Source: an uncultured Eubacteriaceae bacterium (GTDB lineage Bacteria > Bacillota > Clostridia > Eubacteriales > Eubacteriaceae). From it: 46,398 nt of DNA. Positions 34,138 to 42,274 of this stretch are shown here, one piece after another (positions within the stretch are counted from its first letter, which is position 1; every line of letters starts with the position of its first letter). The notes under the pieces are model-generated. The model was not told where the DNA came from, did no database searches, and worked only from the letters and a program-made list of their open reading frames with translations. The position numbers were made by a program, and so were the translations under genes. The stretch is from NCBI GenBank assembly GCA_937872065.1, contig CALMRA010000007.1, positions 1-46,398 on the forward strand, written 5' to 3'.

Positions 34138-34452
34138 ATGGAAGAAAACACAATACATCTGAAAAACGATAACGGAGAAGAAAAAGAATTCGAGATCGTC
34201 GTATCATTCGATATCGGAGACAAGACCTACGTCCTGCTTGCCGGAGAAGGTGAAGAAGCGGTATATCCCTTTGCGATCGAAACGGACGAGGACGGCGAAG
34301 ACATGCTCGTAGCGGTTGAAGACGAGGATGAATTCAAGCTCATTGAAGAAGCTTACGATGCGCTTGCCGACGATGATGACGGACAGGGCTGCTGCTGCGG
34401 CTCTGACGATCACGACTGCAGCTGCACAGGATCGGAAAGCTGCGATCAATGA
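34138..34452 (+). CDS. DUF1292 protein with a Cys-rich tail
   Basis: A 104-aa acidic protein (yrzB family) of unknown function. I start at ATG 34138, behind AGCGAGGA (34126-34132). The N-terminal 80 residues fit DUF1292 (ITLxNDxGEExEFEIV... DxxYVLL ... YxF ... DEDEFxxIEEAYDAL). The tail GCCCGSDDHDCSCTGSESC has six Cys and one His after an Asp run and could hold a metal or cluster; not all family members have it. The stop overlaps the RNase J start (ATGA), so the two are translated together. Confidence 0.86.
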   Translation: MEENTIHLKNDNGEEKEFEIVVSFDIGDKTYVLLAGEGEEAVYPFAIETDEDGEDMLVAVEDEDEFKLIEEAYDALADDDDGQGCCCGSDDHDCSCTGSESCDQ

Positions 34453-36239
34453 ACGTAAGAGTAGCAGAACGACAGAAGGAACAGAGCCAGGGAGAAACAC
34501 GCAGGACAAGAAAATCTCAGGTTCCGGCAGTCAAGAAACATACGGCTCCGTACACACACAAATCAAAGCGCAAGCGCAGAGCGGCCAGGGACAAGCTTAA
34601 GGTTATCCCGATCGGCGGACTCGGTGAAATCGGCAAGAACATGACAGTGTTCGAATATAAAAACCAGGCGATCATCGTCGACTGCGGACTCATGTTCCCC
34701 GACGACGATATGCTCGGCGTCGACATTGTTCTGCCGGATTTCGAATATATCAAGAACAACCGCGACAAGGTCAAGGGACTGATCATAACCCACGGTCACG
34801 AAGATCATATCGGCGGAATCGCGTACCTGCTCAAGGAACAGAATATTCCGGTTTACGCGACGAAATTCACGATGGGTCTTATCGAGAAGAAGCTTGACGA
34901 GCATAATCTGCTCACAAAGGCGGATCTTAACGTGATCAAGGCCGGTGAAAAATTCAAGCTCGGCGATTTCGACATCGAACCGATCCGCGTCAATCACAGT
35001 ATCGCAGACTCGGTCGCCTACTGTATCAAGACGCCGGCTGCAACGGTTCTTCACACAGGCGACTTTAAGATCGACTATCAGCCTATCGACGGCGAAATCA
35101 TGGACCTGCAGCGAATCGCACAGCTCGGTGCGGAGGGCGTGGATCTGCTGATGTCCGACTCGACCAACGTCGAAGAAGGCGGCTATACGCCCAGCGAATC
35201 CTCGGTTGGAGAAACCTTCTACCAGCTTTTCAGAGGCAGCAAGAACCGGATTATCGTCACGACCTTCGCGTCCAACGTGCACAGAGTTCAGCAGATCATC
35301 GACGCTGCGGCAGCCTATAACAGGAAGGTCGTCGTCAACGGACGCAGCATGGAAAACATGGTGGATGTCGCGACGAATCTCGGCTATCTGAATATCCCGA
35401 AGAATCTTCTCATCGATATCAAGGATATGCACAAGTACAATCCGAAGGAGCTGGTTGTCATCACGACGGGAAGCCAGGGGGAACCGATGGCTGCTCTCGG
35501 ACGCATGGCTTCCGGCGAACACCGCTACCTGAACATCGGTTCGGACGATACGGTAATTATTTCGGCTTCACCGGTTCCGGGGAACGAAAAGATGGTCGCC
35601 GACGTCATCAACCGCCTCGTGGATCTCGGCTCGGACGTTGTCTATAAAAAATTCGCGGACATTCACGTCTCCGGACATGCGAAGCGCGAAGAACTTAAGC
35701 TTCTCCAGGTTCTGGTAAAGCCGAAGTACTTCATGCCGGTTCACGGCGAAGCGAGAATGCTCATGCATCACGGCGCTCTGGCAGAATCTCTCGGACAGAA
35801 TCCGAAGAACATCTTTATACTCCAGAACGGCAAGGAACTGGATATCGACCACTTCTCGGCGAAGGTTGCGGAAGAATCCGTACCTGCCGAAGCGATCATG
35901 GTGGACGGCCTCGGAGTCGGGGATATCGGAAACATCGTGCTCAACGACAGAAAGCGTCTGTCGGAAGACGGTCTGTTTATTGTCGTCTGCAAGATGAAGA
36001 ACGGAAAATCCGTCGCACCGCCGGACATCATCTCGAGAGGATTCGTCTATGTCAAGGAATCCGAGCAGCTGATGAACGACGCGAAAAAGCAGATCGAAGA
36101 GGTTCTGAAAAAATGTGAGGATAAGGGAATCACGGACTGGGCGGACATCAAGAGCGAGATCCGCGAAACGCTGTACCGCTATCTGTTTAAGAAAACGCAG
36201 CGCAAACCGATGATATTACCCATATTGATTAACGTATAA
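34449..36239 (+). CDS. rnj: Ribonuclease J
   Basis: A metallo-beta-lactamase ribonuclease, 5'-3' exonuclease and endonuclease, of 596 aa. The beta-lactamase motif HGHEDH is at 115-120, GGLGEIGKN at 56-64, beta-CASP motifs follow (SDSTNVEEGG, TTGSQGEP, the HVSGHA histidine), and a C-terminal domain with FxVHGEARMLMHHG and the C-terminal FKKTQRKPMILPILI end. The first 50 residues are a basic, disordered extension absent from B. subtilis RNase J1, which starts near the FxxGG core. It may bind RNA. Its ATG overlaps the preceding stop by 4 nt. Confidence 0.96.
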   Translation: MNVRVAERQKEQSQGETRRTRKSQVPAVKKHTAPYTHKSKRKRRAARDKLKVIPIGGLGEIGKNMTVFEYKNQAIIVDCGLMFPDDDMLGVDIVLPDFEYIKNNRDKVKGLIITHGHEDHIGGIAYLLKEQNIPVYATKFTMGLIEKKLDEHNLLTKADLNVIKAGEKFKLGDFDIEPIRVNHSIADSVAYCIKTPAATVLHTGDFKIDYQPIDGEIMDLQRIAQLGAEGVDLLMSDSTNVEEGGYTPSESSVGETFYQLFRGSKNRIIVTTFASNVHRVQQIIDAAAAYNRKVVVNGRSMENMVDVATNLGYLNIPKNLLIDIKDMHKYNPKELVVITTGSQGEPMAALGRMASGEHRYLNIGSDDTVIISASPVPGNEKMVADVINRLVDLGSDVVYKKFADIHVSGHAKREELKLLQVLVKPKYFMPVHGEARMLMHHGALAESLGQNPKNIFILQNGKELDIDHFSAKVAEESVPAEAIMVDGLGVGDIGNIVLNDRKRLSEDGLFIVVCKMKNGKSVAPPDIISRGFVYVKESEQLMNDAKKQIEEVLKKCEDKGITDWADIKSEIRETLYRYLFKKTQRKPMILPILINV

Positions 36240-36290
36240 CAGCATTCGTTCTATTTGTAAAAAAACTGTAACGAAAATTCTATTTTATGT

Positions 36291-36296
36291 TATAAT
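36291..36296 (+). promoter_or_regulatory. Possible -10 element of the ylbF-like gene
   Basis: A perfect TATAAT about 22 bases before the ATG. A weak TGTAAC lies 18 bases upstream as a possible -35. Confidence 0.5.
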
Positions 36297-36317
36297 ATTC
36301 AAGTCTAAAGGAAAAAA

Positions 36318-36761
36318 ATGAACGTATACGACGAAGCCAACAGTCTGGCACAGGCTTTACGCGAATCTGACGAATACAAGCGTTATAAAGAAGCGGAAGC
36401 CTCACTTAAACAGGACAAGGAACGCTGGAACATCGCCCGCGATTATGCGAAAAAGCAGATGGGGATGCAGTCCAAGCAGATGATGGGTCAGGAACTGACG
36501 CCTGAAGAAGTCAGCGCGTACAACACTCTGACACAGACCGTTCTCGGAATCCCGGCGATTGCGGATTATTTCCAGTCGCAGATGTATTTCGGAATGATCT
36601 TCCAGGACATCATGGGTATTATTTCCGACGCGGTGGATCTTGATCCGGGATTCTTTGAAGACGACGAAAAGCCGGGGGAAGAAACGGCGCCGGAAGAAAA
36701 GACAGACGAAAAGCCGGACGAACAGCAGCAGACGAAATCCGATACCGGATCGGAAGAATAA
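36318..36761 (+). CDS. YlbF/YmcA family protein
   Basis: A 147-aa helical protein. Residues 1-110 match YlbF/YmcA (ANSLAQALRESDEYKRYKEAE, later GIPAIADYFQSQMYFGMIFQDIMGIIS). In B. subtilis, YlbF and YmcA form the Y-complex with YaaT, acting with RNase Y in mRNA maturation and needed for competence, sporulation and biofilm formation. The tail (112-147) is an acidic, disordered Glu/Pro/Gln stretch. It sits right after RNase J, which gives an RNA-metabolism context. The name ylbF cannot be fixed from sequence alone. Confidence 0.88.
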   Translation: MNVYDEANSLAQALRESDEYKRYKEAEASLKQDKERWNIARDYAKKQMGMQSKQMMGQELTPEEVSAYNTLTQTVLGIPAIADYFQSQMYFGMIFQDIMGIISDAVDLDPGFFEDDEKPGEETAPEEKTDEKPDEQQQTKSDTGSEE

Positions 36762-36774
36762 AAGACAAATAGAT

Positions 36775-36803
36775 AATGAGCAAGGTGACTTGCTCATTTT
36801 TTT
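36775..36803 (+). terminator. Terminator after the ylbF-like gene
   Basis: A perfect 10-bp hairpin, AATGAGCAAG-GTGA-CTTGCTCATT, followed by a T tract. Confidence 0.93.
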
Positions 36804-36838
36804 AGTCTGGCAGTCGGTACGCTTAGAAAGAGCACAGC

Positions 36839-38194
36839 ATGAGACGAAGCAACCTGGGCAGAGAATTCAACAATTCTCCGCCGGAAAATTACAGTCATCC
36901 TGAACAGCAGGACAGAGTCCAGCCTTCGGACAGTAAAACGGACCGCCAGAGAAGATCAAATACGGAGCAGCGCCGCGATAATGAAAACAGGCGCGAGAAC
37001 CAGAGTCAGAATGAAGACCGGCAGAATCAGCCGGCAGGGAAGAGCAGAAAACGCCGCAGCGAAGCTTATGAACAGCCGGCAGTCGGACAGCAGCCTGCGG
37101 GAAATCAGCCTAAAAAGAAGAAAAAGCGGATTTCGCACCGTCAGGAAGTTTTTCTTGTCGTCGGCGTATCCCTTCTGCTTCTCGTAGCGATGTTTTTCGG
37201 CGCAAGAGCTTATTATTTAAACGGACTTGAGGCGAAAAGCACGACAGAGAGAAATATCCTGGTCAAGATACCCGAGGGCAGCTCCGTTGCGGACACAGCG
37301 GCGATTCTTGAGGAAGACGGCGTCATCAAAAACGCGATCATTTTCCAGAGCTATGTCGGAACCCATTCCTACGGCGGCCAGAGTATTCAGGCAGCGGATT
37401 ATTTGCTTTCTCCGACTATGACGGTTCCCGAGATTTATACGAAGCTGGTCGACGGAGACGCATATCACGGCGATGAATACCAGTTCACGATCCCCGAGGG
37501 AAAAAATATCGAGGAAATGAGCACGATCATTGCGGATACGGGAATATGTACCGCGGATGAATTCAAGGCCGAGACAAAAAAACTGGCCCAGTATATGAAA
37601 GAGTATCCGATACTCGATTCGATACCGAGCGACAAGGTGAGCGAACGGACGCTGGAAGGTTATCTGTTCCCGGATACCTACGATATCGCCGTTCCTGAAG
37701 GAACCAGCGGTGCGGAACAGGTCTGTGATACGATGCTCCAGCGGTTTACAGATGTGTTTACCCAGTCAATGATTGACGAGGCGAATTCGAACGGCCATAC
37801 GGTCGACGATATCGTGATTATGGCGTCGATTGTCGAGCTTGAAACGAAGCTTCCCGAGGACCGGAAGGATGCGGCCTCGGTATTTTATAACCGTATCGCG
37901 CAGGATATGCCGCTGCAGTCCGACATAACTGTGGATTACGCACTCGGTACCAAAACGCCGGTCCTGACGACAGAACAGGTGCAGAGCACGGACTCGCCGT
38001 ACAATACCTATCTGTATACGGGACTTCCGCTCGGACCGATCTGTTCTCCGGGTCTTTCATCAATTGAAGCGGCCCTTGAACCGAGCACTACGGATTATCT
38101 GTACTTTGTAGCAGATATGGATACCGGCAAGCTACATTTCAACACGACCCTTGAAGGCCATGAAGCGGATGTTGAAAAATACATGAGCAACTAA
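36839..38194 (+). CDS. mltG: Endolytic transglycosylase MltG
   Basis: A membrane-bound enzyme that cuts nascent glycan strands and so sets peptidoglycan chain length. It has 451 aa. The cytoplasmic region (1-102) is long, disordered and rich in Arg, Gln and Asn, ending in PKKKKKRISHRQ. One membrane helix is at 103-127. A LysM-like module (135-200) is followed by the YceG catalytic domain, with the catalytic Glu at E333 (ASIVELET) and the YNRI and LQSD motifs after it. In B. subtilis this is yrrL, in the same order before trmR. A weak AGAAAGAG is upstream. Confidence 0.94.
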   Translation: MRRSNLGREFNNSPPENYSHPEQQDRVQPSDSKTDRQRRSNTEQRRDNENRRENQSQNEDRQNQPAGKSRKRRSEAYEQPAVGQQPAGNQPKKKKKRISHRQEVFLVVGVSLLLLVAMFFGARAYYLNGLEAKSTTERNILVKIPEGSSVADTAAILEEDGVIKNAIIFQSYVGTHSYGGQSIQAADYLLSPTMTVPEIYTKLVDGDAYHGDEYQFTIPEGKNIEEMSTIIADTGICTADEFKAETKKLAQYMKEYPILDSIPSDKVSERTLEGYLFPDTYDIAVPEGTSGAEQVCDTMLQRFTDVFTQSMIDEANSNGHTVDDIVIMASIVELETKLPEDRKDAASVFYNRIAQDMPLQSDITVDYALGTKTPVLTTEQVQSTDSPYNTYLYTGLPLGPICSPGLSSIEAALEPSTTDYLYFVADMDTGKLHFNTTLEGHEADVEKYMSN

Positions 38195-38211
38195 GCAGTG
38201 AGTGATCTGAA

Positions 38212-38892
38212 GTGAGCTATCTGTACAATGACAGACTGACCGGGATGATCGAAGGTCTTTCGTCAGCTTCGGAAGATCCGAAGCTGGCGGAGCTCAGAGA
38301 GAGAGCCCGTGACGCACATATTCCGACGGCCGAGCTTCAGTCTGCGGCGCTGCTGTCGGTTATTATCCGGATGAGCAGGACGGTGAAGATCCTGGAGATC
38401 GGAACGGCCTGGGGCTGTTCCGCGATCGATGCGGCTCAGACAATCGGAGACAACGCCCGGATCCTGACCGTCGATACCGATTCTGAAAGAATTATTGCTG
38501 CGAAGCAGAATATCGAAGATTTCGGTCTGACGGACCGGATATTTCCGGTCTGCGCCAGAGCTCAGGACGTACTCGAAGAGCTGCTCTTAAAAGGTAAAGC
38601 CGCGCCGTATCCTGTAACGCCGCCCTATGATCTGATCTTTATGGACGGGCCCAAGGCACACTACGTCAGGATGCTTCCTGCGGCAAAACGCCTGCTGAGA
38701 ACAGACGGAGTGCTCGTTGCGGACAACGTGTTATTCAGAGGCCTCGTAGCGGAGGAGATTCACGCCTCCCACCGAAAGATCACGATCGTAAAACGCCTGC
38801 GTCGCTTTCTCGAAAAAATAGAGAACGACCCCGGCTGGGACAGCGTGATTCTTCCCGTCGGAGACGGTGTCTCTGTCAGCGTAAAAAAATAA
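38212..38892 (+). CDS. trmR: O-methyltransferase, probable tRNA 5-hydroxyuridine methyltransferase TrmR
   Basis: A class I SAM methyltransferase of 226 aa. SAM-binding motif LEIGTAWGCSAI lies near 61-72, a metal/substrate motif DLIFMDGPKAHY near 140-151, and DNVLFRG later, as in COMT-like enzymes. B. subtilis TrmR (YrrM) methylates 5-hydroxyuridine at tRNA wobble position 34, and the mltG-trmR-U32 (trhP) order here is the same, so the pathway is likely shared with the next gene. GTG 38212 is used; the ribosome-binding site is weak. Confidence 0.88.
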   Translation: MSYLYNDRLTGMIEGLSSASEDPKLAELRERARDAHIPTAELQSAALLSVIIRMSRTVKILEIGTAWGCSAIDAAQTIGDNARILTVDTDSERIIAAKQNIEDFGLTDRIFPVCARAQDVLEELLLKGKAAPYPVTPPYDLIFMDGPKAHYVRMLPAAKRLLRTDGVLVADNVLFRGLVAEEIHASHRKITIVKRLRRFLEKIENDPGWDSVILPVGDGVSVSVKK

Positions 38893-38915
38893 GAGCACTG
38901 CGGTGCTCTTTTTTT
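38892..38915 (+). terminator. Terminator after trmR
   Basis: AGAGCAC-TGCG-GTGCTCT followed by TTTTTT. It overlaps the last base of the stop codon. Confidence 0.92.
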
Positions 38916-38973
38916 ATTGACGGGGTATGGATTATCCTGATAACGGCGCCGAGAGTCTGCTTTCCAGACGCGG

Positions 38974-38979
38974 TATAAT
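38974..38979 (+). promoter_or_regulatory. Possible -10 element upstream of the U32 gene
   Basis: A perfect TATAAT 82 bases before the U32 ATG. No strong -35 hexamer is seen at the usual distance. The 146-nt interval up to the ATG holds nothing else recognisable. Confidence 0.4.
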
Positions 38980-39061
38980 AAGCTGAAAGAAACAGGATGA
39001 AATACGTCGGTCTGCACAGGTCAAAATCGAATACAAAGTCTTAAGGAATGAAAAGAACGAT

Positions 39062-40333
39062 ATGAAAAAAACTGAACTGCTGGCGCCAGCCGGCGATTTT
39101 GAGAAAATGAAATACGCGCTGCACTACGGCGCGGACGCGGTATACTGTGCGGGCAAGCGCTTCGGTATGCGCTCGAACGCGGGAAACTTCACCGACGAGG
39201 AGCTGGCTGCTGCGGCAGAATACGTGCACTCACTTGGAAAACGAATTTACGTGACGGTCAATATTACCGCAGGCAACGACGATATCGCTGAGCTTCCGGA
39301 ATACGTACGCTATCTGGATTCAATCGGGATCGATCATCTGATCGCGGCGGATCCCGGCGTGATTCTGACGATCCGTGAAACCGCGCCCGATATGAAGATT
39401 TCCGTCAGTACCCAGGCGAACACCCAGAACTGGAAAAGCTGCGAATTCTGGCACCGAAACGGGGCCGGACGCATCGTGCTCGCCCGGGAACTGGGGCTTT
39501 CGGATATAACGGAGATCGTACAGAAGAGTCCCGAGGATCTCGAGATCGAGGTCTTTGTCCACGGAGCGATGTGTATCTCCAATTCCGGCAGGTGTCTGCT
39601 CTCCAATTATATGACGGGCCGGGATGCGAACAAGGGCGACTGCGCGCAGCCGTGCCGCTGGAACTATTCGCTGCGTCCGGGGGATCCGGGAGACGAGGTG
39701 GCGGGCGGAGCCGATCTGATCGAGCGAGAACGTCCTGATCAGAAATGGCATATCGAAGAGGACGAACGGGGCAGCTTCATATTCAATTCGAAGGATCTGT
39801 GCCTGATCGACAAGATACCGGAGCTGATGGAAGCCGGTGTCACGAGCTTTAAGATCGAAGGACGGATGAAGAGCATCTATTATGTCGCGACTGTGGTCAG
39901 CGCCTATCGTCAGATGATCGACGCGGCTGCCGCAGGCGAGACGGAACCGGAAACGGCAGCGATGCTGCGGGCGGAGCTTGAGAAGGTTTCTCACAGAGAT
40001 TACACCACAGCCTTCTATGACAGGAAGACTGACGAGCGGGATCAGAACTACGGGAGCTCCAGCTATGTCCGCAGCTGCGATTACGCGGGTCTCGTTCTCG
40101 AATATGACGAAAAGACCGGAACGGCCCTCGTCGAACAGCGCAACAAGCTTATGGCAGGTGACGATATCGAGCTTCTCAGGGCCGGAAAAAGCGGTTTTCT
40201 CGAGCTTAAGGATATCGAACTGTTCGACGAAGAGATGCGGCCCATCGAATCGACGCCTCATGCGAAAATGCGCTTCAGAATACGCCTGCCGGAAGCCGCC
40301 CCTATGGATATCCTGCGCAGACCTGTGATCTGA
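39062..40333 (+). CDS. U32 family peptidase-like protein, probable tRNA hydroxylation enzyme (TrhP-like)
   Basis: A 423-aa protein. The N-terminus ELLAPAGDFEKMKYALHYGADAVY is the U32 hallmark. Four cysteines in VHGAMCISNSGRC, followed by GDCAQPCRW, form the [4Fe-4S] site of RlhA/TrhP-type hydroxylases. SKDLCLIDKIPEL and IEGRMKSIYYVA are typical too. The C-terminal part (about 330-420) is a small beta-barrel. In B. subtilis TrhP1/TrhP2 act with prephenate to make 5-hydroxyuridine in tRNA, the substrate of TrmR, encoded just before. Only one U32 gene is here, where B. subtilis has two. Peptidase activity is unlikely. Confidence 0.9.
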   Translation: MKKTELLAPAGDFEKMKYALHYGADAVYCAGKRFGMRSNAGNFTDEELAAAAEYVHSLGKRIYVTVNITAGNDDIAELPEYVRYLDSIGIDHLIAADPGVILTIRETAPDMKISVSTQANTQNWKSCEFWHRNGAGRIVLARELGLSDITEIVQKSPEDLEIEVFVHGAMCISNSGRCLLSNYMTGRDANKGDCAQPCRWNYSLRPGDPGDEVAGGADLIERERPDQKWHIEEDERGSFIFNSKDLCLIDKIPELMEAGVTSFKIEGRMKSIYYVATVVSAYRQMIDAAAAGETEPETAAMLRAELEKVSHRDYTTAFYDRKTDERDQNYGSSSYVRSCDYAGLVLEYDEKTGTALVEQRNKLMAGDDIELLRAGKSGFLELKDIELFDEEMRPIESTPHAKMRFRIRLPEAAPMDILRRPVI

Positions 40334-40361
40334 TTTGAGCAAATGAATACAGTATTTTTTC

Positions 40362-40391
40362 AAAGATAAGCAGCTTTCTGCTTATCTTTTT
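40362..40391 (+). terminator. Terminator after the U32 gene
   Basis: A perfect 12-bp hairpin, AAAGATAAGCAG-CTTT-CTGCTTATCTTT, ending in a T-run. Confidence 0.95.
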
Positions 40392-40423
40392 TTGATTTCT
40401 GCACATTTCTGGCAGAGAATAGC

Positions 40424-40460
40424 TATAATTGAATTAGACCGACAAACGTAAACGGTTGAC
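40424..40460 (+). promoter_or_regulatory. Promoter and cre-like operator of the fructose operon
   Basis: TATAAT at 40424-40429 is the likely -10 element, with a poor -35 region. At 40448-40460, about +12 of the transcript, lies GTAAAC-G-GTTGAC, a pseudo-palindrome with 5 of 6 arm bases paired, resembling LacI-family operators such as CcpA cre sites. It suggests catabolite control; the fructose regulator itself is an alternative ligand. Confidence 0.5.
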
Positions 40461-40562
40461 ATGAATGATATTGAAGAAATATGGAAGATTTTGGCAGAAA
40501 AACAAAATATTATCTTCCAAACTCAGTCAAATTCTGTTATATTTAAATCACAGGAGAAACAA

Positions 40563-41330
40563 ATGCTGACGGAAGATCGTTACAAAAAGATTGTAGAGTT
40601 TCTGGAGCGTGAAGGCTCCGGATCAGTCAAAAAACTGAGTGAGGTTGTGGGGACATCCGAATCCACAATTCGCAGGGATCTGGCGGCGCTCGATCAGGAA
40701 GGCCTGATCACAAAGGTCTACGGAGGCGCTACTTCTAAAGAACACCGGATACGGACAGAAGAAACCGATATGCTTCAGAAGCACAATCTGTACAGTGCGG
40801 AGAAGGAACGGATCGGGAAGTATGCGGCACGACTTGTCGAAGAGAACGATTTTGTTTATATCGACGGCGGTACGACGACAGAAGCGGTAATCCGGTACCT
40901 GACTGAAAAGAAAGCGACCTATGTGACGAACGGACTGTTTCAGGCTCAGCTGCTTATCGGGCGAGGTTTTCAGACCTACGTCCTCGGAGGCAGGATACGG
41001 CCGGAGACAGAAGCGATTGTCGGAGCGGAATCGCTCGAACAGATCGAATCCTACAATTTCAGCATCGGTTTTTTCGGTACCAACGGAATTACCCTGGAAA
41101 ACGGATTTACGACGCCTGACCTGATCGAAGGGTCGGTTAAGGAAGCGGCGATGAGGAAATCCCTCAGGGCCGTCGTGCTCGCGGACCCGTCAAAGTTCGG
41201 AAGGATCTATCCGATGACCTTCGGCGAGATTCAGGATGCAGAGATCATAACGACCGTTCTACCGGAACCGTCGCTTAAAAATAAAACCAAAATTACGGAG
41301 GCAGATTATGATTTACACGGTGACGTTTAA
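40563..41330 (+). CDS. fruR: DeoR/FruR family transcriptional regulator of the fructose operon
   Basis: A repressor of 255 aa. I start at ATG 40563, behind AGGAG (40552-40556), not at the longer in-frame ATG 40461, whose translated leader is unlike the family. The DeoR helix-turn-helix is at about 1-55 (MLTEDRYKKIVEFL, SEVVGTSESTIRRDL), with the effector domain in the rest (YIDGGTTTEAVIRYL, then YNFSIGFFGTNGI). Related FruR proteins respond to fructose-1-phosphate. It overlaps fruK by 23 nt and is the first gene of the operon. Confidence 0.9.
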   Translation: MLTEDRYKKIVEFLEREGSGSVKKLSEVVGTSESTIRRDLAALDQEGLITKVYGGATSKEHRIRTEETDMLQKHNLYSAEKERIGKYAARLVEENDFVYIDGGTTTEAVIRYLTEKKATYVTNGLFQAQLLIGRGFQTYVLGGRIRPETEAIVGAESLEQIESYNFSIGFFGTNGITLENGFTTPDLIEGSVKEAAMRKSLRAVVLADPSKFGRIYPMTFGEIQDAEIITTVLPEPSLKNKTKITEADYDLHGDV

Positions 41331-42231
41331 TCCTTCGCTGGATTATATCGCGGACGTAAAAGACTTCGTCCTGGGGCAGACAAACAGGACGAGTCAGGAA
41401 GCGCTCTATCCGGGCGGAAAAGGAATCAATGTCTCCATGGTACTCAAGAACCTCGGACTTGAGTCCTCCGCTTTAGGCTTCGTCGCAGGCTTTACCGGAG
41501 ACGAAATCGAACGCAAGCTCGCTCAGCGCGAAATCGATACGGATTTTATCCGTCTGAATAACGGCTACTCGAGAATAAACGTCAAGCTCAGAGCGGCTGA
41601 AGAAACTGAAATTAACGGTATCGGACCGGATATCGGACAGGAAGGGCTGGACAAGCTGTACGCTCAGTTCGAAAAGCTTGAAGAAGGCGATTATCTGATC
41701 CTTGCCGGGAGCATCCCGAACTCGATGCCCGCGGATACCTACGAACAGATCGCCGCTCATCTTCAGGGACGCGGTATTCACATCGTCGTCGACGCGACGA
41801 AAAATCTGCTGATGAACGTGCTTCGTTACAAGCCGTTTCTTATAAAGCCCAACAACCATGAACTGGCAGAAATGTTTAACGTGGAACTGACGGGCAATCC
41901 GATGATCGCGGAATACGCGAAGCGCCTGCAGGATCTGGGCGCGCGCAATGTCATCATTTCGATGGCGGGAGACGGAGCGATTTTCGTTCCGGAAAACGGA
42001 GAAGCAGTATTTCTTCCGGCTCCCAAAGGACAGGTTGTCAATTCGGTCGGAGCGGGAGACTCCATGGTTGCAGGATTCACGGCTGGAAGCGCTCAGGGAC
42101 TGGCTCCCGAAGAAGCTTTTAAGCTGGGTGTCGCGACCGGCTCAGCATCTGCTTTTTCGGAGCTTCTGGCGGAAAAGAAGGATGTGGAAAAGCTGCTTAG
42201 TACCCTTCCCGCACCGAGTCCGGTTGAATAG
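41308..42231 (+). CDS. fruK: 1-phosphofructokinase
   Basis: Phosphorylates fructose-1-phosphate, product of the fructose PTS, to fructose-1,6-bisphosphate. It has 307 aa, PfkB family. The N-terminal GGKGINVS substrate motif and the C-terminal GAGDSMVAGF motif with catalytic Asp are present. It starts inside the regulator gene (overlap), and fruA follows 43 nt later. GGAGG is upstream of the ATG. Confidence 0.96.
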   Translation: MIYTVTFNPSLDYIADVKDFVLGQTNRTSQEALYPGGKGINVSMVLKNLGLESSALGFVAGFTGDEIERKLAQREIDTDFIRLNNGYSRINVKLRAAEETEINGIGPDIGQEGLDKLYAQFEKLEEGDYLILAGSIPNSMPADTYEQIAAHLQGRGIHIVVDATKNLLMNVLRYKPFLIKPNNHELAEMFNVELTGNPMIAEYAKRLQDLGARNVIISMAGDGAIFVPENGEAVFLPAPKGQVVNSVGAGDSMVAGFTAGSAQGLAPEEAFKLGVATGSASAFSELLAEKKDVEKLLSTLPAPSPVE

Positions 42232-42274
42232 TATTGCAGGCAAAGGGAGAATTGCCTGAACAGGAGGAAATGGA

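Noticed and set aside
34563-35522. Minus-strand frame of 319 codons opposite RNase J
   Set aside because: It shows no recognisable family and lies wholly within a firm gene on the other strand.
39320-40363. Minus-strand frame of 347 codons opposite the U32 gene
   Set aside because: Its composition is unlike real proteins here (many His, Arg and Ile), and the plus-strand gene is certain.
40461-40562. N-terminal extension of the fructose regulator from ATG 40461
   Set aside because: The first 34 codons do not resemble the DeoR family, while AGGAG and ATG 40563 give the standard start.
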